Below are positions 36,013 to 45,666 of a DNA stretch of 64,000 bases, in pieces; the stretch's first letter is position 1; every line of letters begins with the position of its first letter. The stretch is from NCBI GenBank assembly GCA_020725865.1, contig DYEC01000022.1, forward strand, positions 53,824-117,823, given 5' to 3'. The notes under the pieces were generated by a model. The model worked only from the letters and a program-made list of their open reading frames with translations. It was not told the DNA's origin and searched no databases. The DNA comes from Anaerolinea sp. (GTDB lineage Bacteria; Chloroflexota; Anaerolineae; Anaerolineales; Anaerolineaceae). Position numbers and translations under genes: made by a program.

Positions 36013-36338
36013 GTAGCAGGGATACCTATTTCAACTATATCGCCGGCAATACGAACTGGATAGTATGGGACAGGCTGCACTGCTGGGAGGCGTGTAGCCT
36101 TCCCGTCTCGCACATCGAAACGTGCTCCGTGGCGGGGACATATGACCTCAAATCCTTCGACTTCGCCATCGCCGAGTGGGCCGTTATCATGAGTGCAGAT
36201 GTCCTCAATCGCGTAAAGTTGCCCCCCGATGTTGAAAATAACTATAGAACGCCCGCTGATCTCGATAAATAACCGTTCGCCTTCAGGAATTTCACTGGAC
36301 TTTGCAATTGCATAAAAAGTGTATAACTTTTCGCTCAT
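36009..36338 (-). CDS. Rieske-type [2Fe-2S] ferredoxin of the SUF operon
   Basis: The 109-residue protein contains the Rieske ligands CTHDNGPLGDG (C-x-H, near residue 47) and CPRHGARFDVRDG (C-x2-H, near residue 67), with the size and spacing of soluble biphenyl-dioxygenase-type ferredoxins. It lacks a membrane anchor. As last gene of the SUF cluster it may deliver electrons for cluster assembly, or simply be matured there; the first is inference. It follows sufU by five bases. Confidence 0.88.
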   Translation of the reverse strand: MSEKLYTFYAIAKSSEIPEGERLFIEISGRSIVIFNIGGQLYAIEDICTHDNGPLGDGEVEGFEVICPRHGARFDVRDGKATRLPAVQPVPYYPVRIAGDIVEIGIPAT

Positions 36339-36343
36339 TGCTT

Positions 36344-36748
36344 TTACTCTTCTTCCACTAGCTTGTCACTCGCTTCACCCAGCCCATACACGCCTGCTTT
36401 TAAAACCTTAAGGGGCAATAATGCACACTTCAACCGAACCGGCCCTAGAGTGTCTAACCCCAACATGTCCAAGATGTCCTGCTTGGTTATCTTTTTTGCA
36501 TCCTCTATTGTTTTACCAATCAGGCTTTCAATGAGTAAATCGGCTGAAGCCTGTGATATTGCACAACCGTGTCCGCTGAATGCTGCTTCGGTAATTACTC
36601 CCTGTTCGTTTACGCGCAGGTCAATGCGGATCAGGTCTCCACATAGCGGGTTTTCGTCCTCAAAGCTGATGTCATGTGGGTCCAGGATGCCGCGGTAGCC
36701 CGGGTTCTTGTAATGATCAATAATGATTTCGCGATAGAGGTCATCCAT
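36344..36748 (-). CDS. sufU: SUF iron-sulfur assembly scaffold/sulfur acceptor
   Basis: The 134-residue protein has the IscU/SufU fold signatures MDDLYREIIIDHYKNPGYRG, NPLCGDLIRI (first Cys), GHGCAISQASADLL (second Cys) and RLKCALLPLKVLKAG (third Cys). Such proteins take sulfur from SufS with a bound zinc and pass it to SufBCD. It lies between sufS and the Rieske gene. Length and cysteine set look intact. Confidence 0.92.
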   Translation of the reverse strand: MDDLYREIIIDHYKNPGYRGILDPHDISFEDENPLCGDLIRIDLRVNEQGVITEAAFSGHGCAISQASADLLIESLIGKTIEDAKKITKQDILDMLGLDTLGPVRLKCALLPLKVLKAGVYGLGEASDKLVEEE

Positions 36749-36782
36749 TTGCTATTGCCCTTTGGTTAAGGGAATTTCCGGA

Positions 36783-38027
36783 TTATCCAAGCAGTTTTAT
36801 TACTTGCCCAAGTGCCATTTGAAGCTGGTCTATTTCTTCTTTTGTGTTATAAAGGTAAAAACTGGCTCGCGTGGTTGCGGGTAAATTAAATTTGTCATGC
36901 AGGGGCATGGCGCAGTGATGGCCGGCGCGCACGGCTATACCGTACCGATCCAGAATTTGTGCCACGTCATGGGGATGAATTCCCGAAATCGAAAAGGAAG
37001 CCACACCGCCTTTCTTATCCGCCGGTGGACCTAATACAGTCAAGCCAGGAATTTCAGAAAGGCACTCCAGAGCATAGGTGATCAACTCATGCTCATGGGC
37101 TTTAATTTTATCCATGCCAATATTTTCAAGATAACCAACTGCAGCGCCCAAACCGATTGCTTCGGCAATAGCAGGAGTACCGGCTTCAAATTTATGTGGC
37201 AATTCATTAGGAGCAAATGAGCGAAGGTACACCTTTCTGATCATATCTCCGCCGCCCAGAAAAGGCGGCATGGTATGTAACAATGTTTCCCGGCCATATA
37301 GCACACCAATACCGGTAGGTCCGCACATTTTATGACCAGAGAATGCCAAGAAGTCAACGTCCAGCTCCTGGACATTAACCGGCAGGTGAGGTACAGACTG
37401 GGCACCGTCTACTAATGTTAGTGCACCAGCCTGATGGGCAAGCTGGATGATCTCTTTTGCCGGGTTGATGGTTCCTAACACATTGGACATGGCAGTGAAA
37501 GCTACCAGTTTGGGCTGAAGCCCAAGTAATTCGTTGAAGGTTCCCATATCCAGTAGACCGTCGGCAGTGACAGGGATAAACTCCAGTCTAAGGTTGCGTT
37601 CTTCAGCGAGGATTTGCCAGGGCACAAGATTTGAGTGGTGTTCCATTTCGGTCAAGATAATCACATCACCCGGCTGAAGAAATTTGCGCCCCCAAGAATA
37701 AGCAACCAAATTAATAGCTTCTGTTGCGTTGCGGGTGAAGATAATTTCGCGAGCATGTTTTGCGCCGATGAAATTTGCTATTCGTTGTCTGGCTTCTTCA
37801 TAAGCGGCAGTTGCTTCTTCGGCAAGGGTGTGCACCCCGCGATGAATGTTGGCATTCATCTTGCGGTAGAACTCGTCCATTACCTTAATCACTACAGCGG
37901 GTTTTTGGGATGTAGCGGTTGAATCAAGATAGACCAGACGAATACCCGGTCGAACTTCCCGTTCCAGAATTGGAAAGTCAGCACGAATTTTTGCTACATC
38001 CAGTTCAACCGGGAGGCTTTGAGGCAT
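36783..38027 (-). CDS. sufS: Cysteine desulfurase
   Basis: The 414-residue PLP enzyme has RGVHTLAEEATAAYEEAR, the PLP lysine in FSGHKMCGPTGIGVLYG near residue 230, and the catalytic cysteine in GHHCAMPLHDKF near residue 370. These are group II (SufS-type) features. It removes sulfur from L-cysteine as persulfide and hands it to SufU, encoded 34 bases downstream. All expected active-site residues are present. Confidence 0.94.
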   Translation of the reverse strand: MPQSLPVELDVAKIRADFPILEREVRPGIRLVYLDSTATSQKPAVVIKVMDEFYRKMNANIHRGVHTLAEEATAAYEEARQRIANFIGAKHAREIIFTRNATEAINLVAYSWGRKFLQPGDVIILTEMEHHSNLVPWQILAEERNLRLEFIPVTADGLLDMGTFNELLGLQPKLVAFTAMSNVLGTINPAKEIIQLAHQAGALTLVDGAQSVPHLPVNVQELDVDFLAFSGHKMCGPTGIGVLYGRETLLHTMPPFLGGGDMIRKVYLRSFAPNELPHKFEAGTPAIAEAIGLGAAVGYLENIGMDKIKAHEHELITYALECLSEIPGLTVLGPPADKKGGVASFSISGIHPHDVAQILDRYGIAVRAGHHCAMPLHDKFNLPATTRASFYLYNTKEEIDQLQMALGQVIKLLG

Positions 38028-38054
38028 GGAATAATCCTTTTGAGGTGAAAGGTG

Positions 38055-38345
38055 TTAATAGGCTCTGGGCAAATCAGACTTATTAGATTTTCGCTGTGGG
38101 TGACGGATATGATGAGAGTTGATCGGGTACCACAAGATATGGTCTGGCACCATCCAGCCATCTGTCAGAAAAACGTTTGAACGGAATTGCACTGCGACCA
38201 TTTTGGCATCTATTTGGACCACAATACCACGCAACCATCCGCGAATGCGTTCGCCGCCTTTCTCATGATCACAATAAACTTCAACTACATCACCAACATC
38301 GAAAGTTAATTCCGGTTCTGGCGGTTTCATATAGGAAATCGACAT
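38055..38345 (-). CDS. Small SUF-operon protein of unknown function
   Basis: The 96-residue protein (MSISYMKPPEPELTFDVGDVVEVYCDHEKG onward, shown in part) has alternating hydrophobic strands in FDVGDVVEVYC, GWLRGIVVQID and MVAVQFRSNV that suggest a small SH3-like or KOW-like beta barrel, and a basic tail. The longest frame begins at 38420, but ATG 38345 has GGGAG about eight bases upstream and is preferred. It lies between sufD and sufS in the same orientation, so it is likely coexpressed. I do not recognise the family. Confidence 0.65.
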   Translation of the reverse strand: MSISYMKPPEPELTFDVGDVVEVYCDHEKGGERIRGWLRGIVVQIDAKMVAVQFRSNVFLTDGWMVPDHILWYPINSHHIRHPQRKSNKSDLPRAY

Positions 38346-38442
38346 ACTACAAACTCCCAGAGATATATTTGGGATAAAAGTGCAATTTATTATTTTATCA
38401 CTAAAAAGCCCTATCAGCAACTTTTAACCCGAAGCCCAATTT

Positions 38443-39798
38443 TTATGACGAATATGAAGCCATTTTTTCATGAATTGCTCTCTGGAAGCGTTGCCGTACA
38501 CCTTCAAATGGTATTCGTTGCATAATTGGGTCGAAAAAACCTTCCACAATCAGGCGTTCGGCTTCAAGGCGTGGGATACCGCGGCTTAGAAGGTAAAAGA
38601 CTTGATCCTGATCGATTTTTCCAACGGTCGCGCCATGAGTACAACGAACATCATCTGCTAGAATTTCCAGACCCGGGATCGAGTCAGCGCGTGCGTTGGG
38701 GCTAAGGACCAGATTGCGGTTTGCCTGGTATCCGTCAGTTTTATCGGCACCAGGTGCGACGTAAATCATACCTTGCCATACCGAGCGGCTGTTGCCCAGC
38801 AAAGCACCCTTGAAAAGCAAATCGCTCGTGGTGTGGGCGGCACGATGGTTTTGTTGAGTGTCATGGTCAAGGTGCTGGTCATGATCCGTGAAATAAAATC
38901 CGGACATACGACCATGACTACCCTGTCCTACCAGATCTAGTTCGGAGAAGTTTTTTGTAAGCCGGCTTCCAATCGCCCCAAAAATCCAATCCAGGTTGCC
39001 ATCTCGATCTACACGGGCCCGTTCATGAGTGAAATTCCAGACATGTTCGCCCCAGGATTGTAATTCAACGAATCGAAGATTTGCAGCCGGTCCGACGTAA
39101 ATTTCAACAATTCCTGCGTGCATAGTTTGACCAGATGGTTCTGTAGGAGAAGATGACTCATGCACATAAGTAACTTCTGCCCCTTCTTCCAGGTATACTA
39201 GGATATGGGAGAGATGAGCCAGACCGACACCTGGTCCCCATAGCAAGCTTTGAAGCGGTTGATCAATCTGTACATTTGGGGGAACATATAGAAAAACCCC
39301 TGACTGGGCCAACGCTCCAGCCAGCGCGGCGAATTTACCTTCACCAGGACGAACAATTTTGCCTAAAATTTTTTCCAGAAGATGCGGGTACTCATTTTCA
39401 GCGGTTTGTAAATCAGTGAAAATAACACCCAGGCTGGCTAATTCCGGGTCAAGCTTGCACTGCTTGCCACCAGGCAGTAATAAGACCTGTCCCCCATGGG
39501 TATCTCCTGTCATCGGTTGAAGAAGATCTTCGGGGGGAGTAGGCAGTTTTTGATATATTTCTGTTTCTGCCAGTTTGAACGAGCCAGCCTGAAGAGCGCG
39601 CAGGTCTGTGCGCCGCCAGGCTTCCTCTTGTGGGGTAGGGATGGGTAAAGCTTCAAATGCCTGCCAGGCGTTGTTTCGGTAATCCCGGATGTAAGTATTC
39701 TTTGTTGCCCTCACCATCTCTACGGTGAAGGCAAATTTTTGTGAGGCAACCGCCGAAGGGCGAGCTTTTCGCGTAATGATCTGTGGTATTTCTGTCAT
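38443..39798 (-). CDS. sufD: SUF assembly protein SufD
   Basis: The 451-residue protein has the beta-helix core of SufB/SufD (LVYLEEGAEVTYVHESS, GIVEIYVGPAANLRFVELQ, RMSGFYFTDHDQHLDHDTQQNH) and the family-typical C-terminal ADDVRCTHGATVGKIDQDQVFYLLSRGI with a conserved histidine/cysteine. It forms SufBC2D with the upstream sufB and sufC products. Divergence from SufB and an N-terminal helical segment identify it as SufD. Confidence 0.9.
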   Translation of the reverse strand: MTEIPQIITRKARPSAVASQKFAFTVEMVRATKNTYIRDYRNNAWQAFEALPIPTPQEEAWRRTDLRALQAGSFKLAETEIYQKLPTPPEDLLQPMTGDTHGGQVLLLPGGKQCKLDPELASLGVIFTDLQTAENEYPHLLEKILGKIVRPGEGKFAALAGALAQSGVFLYVPPNVQIDQPLQSLLWGPGVGLAHLSHILVYLEEGAEVTYVHESSSPTEPSGQTMHAGIVEIYVGPAANLRFVELQSWGEHVWNFTHERARVDRDGNLDWIFGAIGSRLTKNFSELDLVGQGSHGRMSGFYFTDHDQHLDHDTQQNHRAAHTTSDLLFKGALLGNSRSVWQGMIYVAPGADKTDGYQANRNLVLSPNARADSIPGLEILADDVRCTHGATVGKIDQDQVFYLLSRGIPRLEAERLIVEGFFDPIMQRIPFEGVRQRFQRAIHEKMASYSS

Positions 39799-39844
39799 AA
39801 AAAATCCTTATTATTTTCGGTGACGATGTTTTCAATAAACCAAT

Positions 39845-41254
39845 CTATCCGATGGAGCCTTCCATTTGAAGTTGGATCAGGCGGTTCATCTCAACGGCAT
39901 ATTCCATTGGCAGTTCCTTCACTAAAGGTTCAATGAACCCGGAAACGACCATAGTGGTTGCTTCTTCTTCGCTGAGCCCTCGGCTCATCAGGTAGAACAA
40001 TTGCTCTTCGCCGACTTTAGACACAGATGCTTCATGTCCAATCGTCACGTCTTCCTCATCTATTTCGATATAAGGATAGGTATCTGACCGGGATTGTGGG
40101 TCAAGCAAAAGCGCATCGCAAACCACATTAGAACGGACATTTTCGGCGCCTTTGTAAACTTTGAGTAAACCGCGGTATGAAGCCCGTCCACCACCTTTGC
40201 TGATGGATTTAGAGGTAATTTTGCTACTAGTGTTGGGAGCGAAATGGATCACTTTTCCACCAGCATCTTGATGTTGACCGGGTCCGGCAAAAGCCATGGA
40301 CAGAATTTCACCATGTGCACCTTTGCCAACCAGATAACAAGAGGGATATTTCATGGTTACTTTTGACCCGAGATTAGCATCCACCCATTCCATGGTTGCG
40401 CCTTCATGCACAACAGCGCGTTGGGTGACCAAGTTGTAAACATTAGTGGACCAGTTTTGAATGGTGGTGTAACGAACCCGTGCACCTTTCTTAACGACAA
40501 TTTCAATTACTCCACTATGAAAAGAATCAGTTGTATACTGGGGTGCCGTACATCCTTCAACATAATGCACCTGAGCGCCTTCATCAGCGATAATCAATGA
40601 GCGTTCGAACTGGCCAATATTAGCAACATTCAAACGGAAGTAAGCCTGCAAAGGCAGGTCCACTTTTACCCCTTTGGGTACATAAACAAATGAGCCACCT
40701 GACCAGACCGCGCTGTTGAGAGCAGCAAACTTATTGTCTTCAATCGGAATGACCGTGCCAAAGTACTCTCTAAAGAGGTCAGGATACTGACGCAGTCCAT
40801 TTTCAATGCTCAGGAAAATGACGCCTTGCTTTTCTAGGTGTTCCTGGATGCTATGATAGACCATTTCAGATTCATATTGAGCCCCAACTCCAGCCAAAAA
40901 TTTTTGCTCGGCTTCCGGAATGCCCAGCCGGTCAAAAGTTTTTTTAATGGTCTCGGGGACTTCTTCCCAGCTTCGTCCTTCAGCTTCAGCTGGTTTGACA
41001 TAATAGTAAATATCATCCAGATTGAGTTGAGAGAGATCAGCCCCCCAGGTTGGAATTGGACGTTTCAGATAGTGCTCTAAAGCTCGCAGACGAAACTCCA
41101 ACATCCATTGAGGTTCGCCCTTCATGGCGGAAATCTGTCTGACAACCTCTTCATCCAAACCCTTTCGGGTCTTGAATACGGAAACGTCCTCATCACGAAA
41201 TCCGTATTTATATTCTCCTAATCCTTCCAATAGATCTGTTTGCTGTGTTGCCAT
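39845..41254 (-). CDS. sufB: SUF scaffold subunit SufB
   Basis: The 469-residue protein shows SufB hallmarks: [73 protein letters not shown], and [23 protein letters not shown]. It is the cluster-binding scaffold of SufBC2D. AAAGGAG lies about eight bases before ATG 41254. It is second in the operon, 37 bases after sufC. Confidence 0.95.
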   Translation of the reverse strand: MATQQTDLLEGLGEYKYGFRDEDVSVFKTRKGLDEEVVRQISAMKGEPQWMLEFRLRALEHYLKRPIPTWGADLSQLNLDDIYYYVKPAEAEGRSWEEVPETIKKTFDRLGIPEAEQKFLAGVGAQYESEMVYHSIQEHLEKQGVIFLSIENGLRQYPDLFREYFGTVIPIEDNKFAALNSAVWSGGSFVYVPKGVKVDLPLQAYFRLNVANIGQFERSLIIADEGAQVHYVEGCTAPQYTTDSFHSGVIEIVVKKGARVRYTTIQNWSTNVYNLVTQRAVVHEGATMEWVDANLGSKVTMKYPSCYLVGKGAHGEILSMAFAGPGQHQDAGGKVIHFAPNTSSKITSKSISKGGGRASYRGLLKVYKGAENVRSNVVCDALLLDPQSRSDTYPYIEIDEEDVTIGHEASVSKVGEEQLFYLMSRGLSEEEATTMVVSGFIEPLVKELPMEYAVEMNRLIQLQMEGSIG

Positions 41255-41291
41255 TGCGATACTCCTTTACACTTTACCAGTAAACGGAAAA

Positions 41292-42068
41292 TCAGGAGGC
41301 TACACCGTTTTCGATTTTTTCTCGTACCCAGTCGTATCCATGTTCTTCAAGATGCAAAGCCAGGTCAGGTCCACCTGATTCGACAATACGCCCATCCATC
41401 ATCACATGGACAAAATCCGGCTTGATATAGTTAAGAATGCGCTGATAGTGTGTAATCACAAGAACGCCCAAGTCAGGTCCACGCAGTGCATTGACACCTT
41501 CAGAAACGATACGCAATGCATCAATATCCAGCCCTGAGTCAGTTTCATCCAGAATGGCAATTTCGGGTTTGAGAGTTGCCATTTGCAAGATCTCAGCGCG
41601 CTTTTTCTCGCCACCCGAAAAACCTTCATTGAGGTAACGGCCAGCAAAGGTGTGATCCATCTTAAGTAATTCCATTTTTTCTTTAAGCAGTTTGCGGAAT
41701 TCGGGAATGGGAATACCTTTATCTTCGGGGTTTAAAGCCCGCCGCTGGGCATTGACCGCGGTGCGCAGAAAATTTGCTACCGTTACACCTGGAATGGCAA
41801 CAGGATATTGAAAAGCAAGAAATAAGCCCAATCGTGCACGTTCATCGGGTTCCAGTTCGAGGATATTCTGTCCCTTGAAACAAACCTCGCCCTCTGTGAC
41901 TTCGTAAGCTGGATGCCCCATGAGAGTGTAAGCCAGAGTGGATTTTCCAGTGCCATTAGGACCCATGATGGCATGAACCTCACCCTGGCGGATAGTTAAA
42001 TCAACACCTTTGAGAATCTCTTTATCTTCAATTTTGACGTGTAAACCGCGTATGACCAGCTCAGACAT
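41292..42068 (-). CDS. sufC: SUF ABC ATPase SufC
   Basis: The 258-residue ATPase has Walker [16 protein letters not shown], signature [16 protein letters not shown], Walker [12 protein letters not shown] and the H-loop VITHYQRIL. The in-frame extension to 42131 is not needed: ATG 42068 with AGGAG five bases upstream gives the normal SufC N-terminus ([15 protein letters not shown]). It is the first gene of the SUF operon, with a sigma-70-type promoter 35 bases upstream. Confidence 0.95.
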   Translation of the reverse strand: MSELVIRGLHVKIEDKEILKGVDLTIRQGEVHAIMGPNGTGKSTLAYTLMGHPAYEVTEGEVCFKGQNILELEPDERARLGLFLAFQYPVAIPGVTVANFLRTAVNAQRRALNPEDKGIPIPEFRKLLKEKMELLKMDHTFAGRYLNEGFSGGEKKRAEILQMATLKPEIAILDETDSGLDIDALRIVSEGVNALRGPDLGVLVITHYQRILNYIKPDFVHVMMDGRIVESGGPDLALHLEEHGYDWVREKIENGVAS

Positions 42069-42102
42069 TGCAACTCCTGTAGATTGGTTGTTTTGCTTTT
42101 TC

Positions 42103-42131
42103 AGTTTAACATCCCGAATAATTAATGTCAA
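42103..42131 (-). promoter_or_regulatory. Sigma-70-type promoter of the SUF operon
   Basis: On the minus strand TTGACA (42131-42126) and TAAACT (42108-42103) are separated by 17 bases, about 35 bases before the sufC ATG. Confidence 0.75.
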
Positions 42132-42146
42132 TAGTTTGATAAAAAT

Positions 42147-42169
42147 CTAACATAACTTTAATACGTTAG
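42147..42169. promoter_or_regulatory. Operator-like palindrome upstream of the SUF promoter
   Basis: CTAACATA-ACTTTAA-TACGTTAG has 8-bp arms with a single mismatch around a 7-base centre, 15 bases upstream of the sufC -35 box. It may bind a regulator of SUF, for example an Rrf2-type protein, but no such gene is in the window. Confidence 0.45.
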
Positions 42170-42424
42170 GATTATATCACAAGCCAAAATGGACAGGTAA
42201 AATGGTTCATGGCTTGTAAATGGTTTTGCGTAGAGGCTGTTTCGAAAATTAGTTTGGTGTTGATGATTATCATTTGTGAGAGTGGATTAGCGTTTTGCCT
42301 TATGAAAAATCCGCTATAATCGCTCTGGAAATGGCATTCGAATTCCATAAGAACCTGTTCAAGCATGGAACGGAACAATTCCGAAAGTATTTTCTACTCA
42401 TCTTATAATTCTGGAGGAACTTGC
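42170..42424. other. Intergenic region between SUF operon and the second acetate-CoA ligase gene
   Basis: This AT-rich stretch of the 356-base divergent spacer holds a TATAAT box at 42315-42320 pointing toward the ligase gene, with no convincing -35 box. Nothing in it looks like a coding region or a structured RNA. The ribosome-binding site GGAGG (42413-42417) lies at its end. Confidence 0.5.
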
Positions 42425-44524
42425 ATGACCAGTGATCTGGCTCCCTTTTTTGCACCAAAAGGTGTGGCTTTAATAGGAACTTCTGCCAGTCCCAACAAAC
42501 TTAGTTTTGGCATTCTGCGAAATATGGTTGAGGCGAACTACCGGGGTGGGGTTTACCCGGTTAACCCTCGTTATCAAGAGGTGCTTGGAAAGCCATGTTA
42601 CCCAGACGTTGCCAGTGTTCCTGATCCGGTAGACCTGGCAGTCATAGCACTTCCTGCGCCGATGGTCCTTGAAGCTCTAGAAGCCTGTGGGCTTCGAGGG
42701 ATTCGCGCCGTAATTATCATTTCTGGTGGTTTTCGCGAGGTTGGCAAAGAGGGGGCAGAGCTGGAAAAACAGTGTGTCGAATTAGCCCATCGCTTTAATA
42801 TGCGCCTAATTGGGCCGAATTGTGTAGGTATTATGGACCTGTACAGCGGGGTGAACACAACTTTCATCAGGGGAATACCTCCTAAAGGTCACATCGGTTT
42901 TTTGTCACAATCTGGTGCCATCTGTGGTGCAGTTGTGGATTACGTTATGGATAAGGGCATTGGCTTTTCCAACTTTACCAGCATGGGAAATATGGCAGAT
43001 GTTAATGAGACAGACATCATCGAGTATTTAGCCCAAGACATTAATACAAAAGTTATTGCTGCTTATCTTGAAGGGCTGGAAAACGGACAGCGATTTATGG
43101 AAGTGGCTCGCCGGGTGAGTTGCCAAAAGCCGATTGTCATGCTAAAGGTAGGCCGCACTGCCGCGGGGGCACGCGCCGTTTCCTCCCATACTGGCTCACT
43201 AGCGGGGTCCTATACGGCTTATGATGCAGCATTTCGCCAGAGTGGAGTCATTCAGGTTGATTCGGCTGCAGAGCTGTTTGACGTTGCCATTGCATTGGTG
43301 CATCAACCAATACCAAAGGGAAATCGTGTAGTATTGATCACAAATTCGGGGGGGCCTGCTGCGCTGGCTTCGGATAGCTTGGCTGCGAATGGAATGATGT
43401 TGGCAGATTTACAAGCCGAAACACAGTCTCTTTTGCGTAGCCAGCTCAATCCGGCAGCTCAGGTTGCTAACCCTGTGGATATGTTGGGCGGTGCAGAGCC
43501 GTCAGATTATGCACATGCTCTTGAATACTGCCTGAAGGATGACAATGTGGATGCTGCCATTGCCATTTTGACACCTCAGGCTCTGGTGAATCCGGCTGAT
43601 GTCGGTAAGGTGATTGGCGAGGCGGCAATAAAAAGCGATAAAACTGTTGTGGCTTCTTTTGTGGGTGGGGTGAGCGTTGGCGAGGCGCGCATGACACTGC
43701 ACGGTATGGGTGTTCCAATGTACACGTTTCCAGAACAAGCGGGTTTTGTTTTAGGGGCAATGTACCGGTATGGGCAGTGGTGTGGGAAGCAGAAGAAGGA
43801 TGATTATCCCAGACTGGATAAAATTGACCGGGATGCTGCCCTTCAAGCTTTGCGGGCAGCTGATAACTGCAAAGCACTTGGCGAAGCGCAGACCCGTCCG
43901 CTGTTGGCGGCTTACGGATTGCCGCTGATACCGGGAGAAGTGGTCTCCAGTTCTGCAGATGCGGTAAAGGCAGCCCGGCGAATTGGTTACCCTGTTGTTT
44001 TAAAGATTGTTTCCTCAGACTTGCTGCATAAATCTGAGGCGGGTGGTATTCGGTTGAACTTGACGAATGATCGGGCTGTGCAGGCAGCTTATGAAGAGAT
44101 GTTTGAATCGCTTCGTCGGACTCATCCTCAAGCTAAATTAGAAGGGGCGCTGGTCGAGAAAATGGCCCCGCGCGGTCATGAGTTGATTGTGGGAATGCGG
44201 CGTGATCCAGCTTTTGGACCGCTGGTCATGTTTGGCTTGGGTGGAATATATGTTGAGTTGTTTGGTGATGTGGCATTTCGCGTGGCGCCGATGACACGAC
44301 AGGATGCTTATGAAATGATCTACCAGACCAAAGCCGGCAAGCTGCTCTCTGGCTTGCGTGGGCAGCCGCCGGCAGATATTGACATGGTTGTGGACTGTAT
44401 TTTGCGTTTGGGACAATTGGCGCTGGATTTCCCACAGATTGAAGAAATCGAAATGAATCCGTTGCTTGTGTTTGAACGCGGAAAGGGTGCGATCGCGCTG
44501 GATGCGCGGGCAATCTGCAGATAA
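42425..44524 (+). CDS. Acetate-CoA ligase (ADP-forming) paralogue, fused alpha-beta
   Basis: The 699-residue protein has the CoA-binding domain (FFAPKGVALIGTSASPNKLSF), phosphohistidine loop SSHTGSLAGSY near residue 255, and a C-terminal ATP-grasp domain (GYPVVLKIVSSDLLHKSEAGG; VMFGLGGIYVELFGDVAFRVAP). It would form ATP from acyl-CoA, ADP and phosphate. The longest frame starts at 42365, but ATG 42425 has GGAGG seven bases upstream. It is monocistronic, closed by a bidirectional terminator. It is clearly a paralogue of the 4731-6851 gene, not a recent copy, since identity is moderate along the whole length. Confidence 0.92.
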   Translation: MTSDLAPFFAPKGVALIGTSASPNKLSFGILRNMVEANYRGGVYPVNPRYQEVLGKPCYPDVASVPDPVDLAVIALPAPMVLEALEACGLRGIRAVIIISGGFREVGKEGAELEKQCVELAHRFNMRLIGPNCVGIMDLYSGVNTTFIRGIPPKGHIGFLSQSGAICGAVVDYVMDKGIGFSNFTSMGNMADVNETDIIEYLAQDINTKVIAAYLEGLENGQRFMEVARRVSCQKPIVMLKVGRTAAGARAVSSHTGSLAGSYTAYDAAFRQSGVIQVDSAAELFDVAIALVHQPIPKGNRVVLITNSGGPAALASDSLAANGMMLADLQAETQSLLRSQLNPAAQVANPVDMLGGAEPSDYAHALEYCLKDDNVDAAIAILTPQALVNPADVGKVIGEAAIKSDKTVVASFVGGVSVGEARMTLHGMGVPMYTFPEQAGFVLGAMYRYGQWCGKQKKDDYPRLDKIDRDAALQALRAADNCKALGEAQTRPLLAAYGLPLIPGEVVSSSADAVKAARRIGYPVVLKIVSSDLLHKSEAGGIRLNLTNDRAVQAAYEEMFESLRRTHPQAKLEGALVEKMAPRGHELIVGMRRDPAFGPLVMFGLGGIYVELFGDVAFRVAPMTRQDAYEMIYQTKAGKLLSGLRGQPPADIDMVVDCILRLGQLALDFPQIEEIEMNPLLVFERGKGAIALDARAICR

Positions 44525-44539
44525 CTTTTTTTCGGAATA

Positions 44540-44583
44540 AAAACGATGTGCGTCGGACCGGTTGACGCACATCGTTTTGTTTA
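44540..44583. terminator. Bidirectional terminator between convergent ligase gene and hypE
   Basis: AAAACGATGTGCGTC and GACGCACATCGTTTT form a perfect 15-bp stem with a 9-base loop, with T-rich sequence on both outer sides. Confidence 0.92.
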
Positions 44584-44595
44584 AGAGAAGTGGGG

Positions 44596-45666
44596 TTAGC
44601 AAATTCTGGGCAACAGCTCACTAGCAAGCATATCGAGAATACGTGTGCCGCCGATATCGGTCTTTAGCAAGACGCGTTTTTTGGGGGTTTCTCGAATGAT
44701 CCCAATACGTGAGGCTTGCGTTCCATACCTCGAATTGCGCATAGCCGAAAGGGCGGCTTCTGCTTCCTCGGGCGGAACGATTACAATGACCTTCCCTTCG
44801 TTGGCAATGTAGAGCGGGTCGAACCCCAGCATCTCGCAAGCAGCAAGTACGGCTGGCTGTATGGGAATAGCGCCTTCTTCCAGTTCTATACACACATCGC
44901 TTTGCTGAGCAATTTCATTAAGAGTTGTTGCCAGTCCGCCGCGTGTGGGGTCGCGTAAGACGTGAGTGTTAGGGGCGGCTTTAAGTAGAGATTGTACCAG
45001 GTGATTCAGGGGCGCGACATCGGATTGAATCTGGGTCTCAAAGCCTAGTTCGCCGCGCGCTTCAAGTACGGCGATGCCATGCTCGCCAATTGAACCAGAA
45101 ATCAAGACAATATCCCCCGGTTTTGCTTCTGATCCTGCGATAGTATATTCGGGAGGCAGCCAGCCAACACCGGTGGTGCTAATAAAGATCCCATCCGCTT
45201 TTCCTTTTTCAACCACTTTTGTATCACCAGCTACAACTTGCACATGAGCTTCATCTGCTGCCTCTTTCATGGAGCGCAGAACTCTATCCAGAGTCTCAAG
45301 GGACAGGCCTTCTTCTAGGATAAAGCTTGCAGTTAAGTAGAGAGGTACTGCACCAGACATGCTGACATCATTGACAGTGCCACAAATTGCTAAACGACCA
45401 ATATCTCCGCCCGCAAAAAACAATGGTTTAACGATATGGGCATCTGTAGACACAATCAGTTTTCCTTGCGCTGTCGCCCCATCAGGCAGGCGCAGGCGGG
45501 CAAAGTCGTTATTCTCCAGGAGCGGTGGGCTGGACAAATGGGTCATGAAGACTTTCTGAATTAATTCTTTTGTCATTCTTCCACCACTTCCATGTCCAAG
45601 GACAATCTTATCGTGATGGGATAAAGGCAAAGGACAAACAGGTCCTTCCATGGCAGGGAGTTTCAT
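44596..45666 (-). CDS. hypE: Hydrogenase maturation protein HypE
   Basis: The 356-residue protein has the AIR-synthase fold ([56 protein letters not shown]) and the terminal PRIC motif whose cysteine is converted by HypF/ATP to a thiocyanate for the [NiFe] cyanide ligands. The frame extends upstream to 45771, but ATG 45666 overlaps the hypD stop (ATGA) and is the expected start. Last gene of hypA-B-F-C-D-E. Confidence 0.94.
   Translation of the reverse strand: MKLPAMEGPVCPLPLSHHDKIVLGHGSGGRMTKELIQKVFMTHLSSPPLLENNDFARLRLPDGATAQGKLIVSTDAHIVKPLFFAGGDIGRLAICGTVNDVSMSGAVPLYLTASFILEEGLSLETLDRVLRSMKEAADEAHVQVVAGDTKVVEKGKADGIFISTTGVGWLPPEYTIAGSEAKPGDIVLISGSIGEHGIAVLEARGELGFETQIQSDVAPLNHLVQSLLKAAPNTHVLRDPTRGGLATTLNEIAQQSDVCIELEEGAIPIQPAVLAACEMLGFDPLYIANEGKVIVIVPPEEAEAALSAMRNSRYGTQASRIGIIRETPKKRVLLKTDIGGTRILDMLASELLPRIC

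Noticed and set aside
42332..42347. TGGCATTCGAATTCCA resembles a sigma-54 promoter before the second acetate-CoA ligase gene.
   Set aside because: The -12 GC is replaced by CC, which normally abolishes sigma-54 recognition, and the sequence is largely explained as a palindrome.
43467..43877. Long antisense open frames inside the acetate-CoA ligase, hypE, fdh and TPR genes.
   Set aside because: They lie opposite well-supported genes, have shadow-type composition and no ribosome-binding sites or recognisable motifs.
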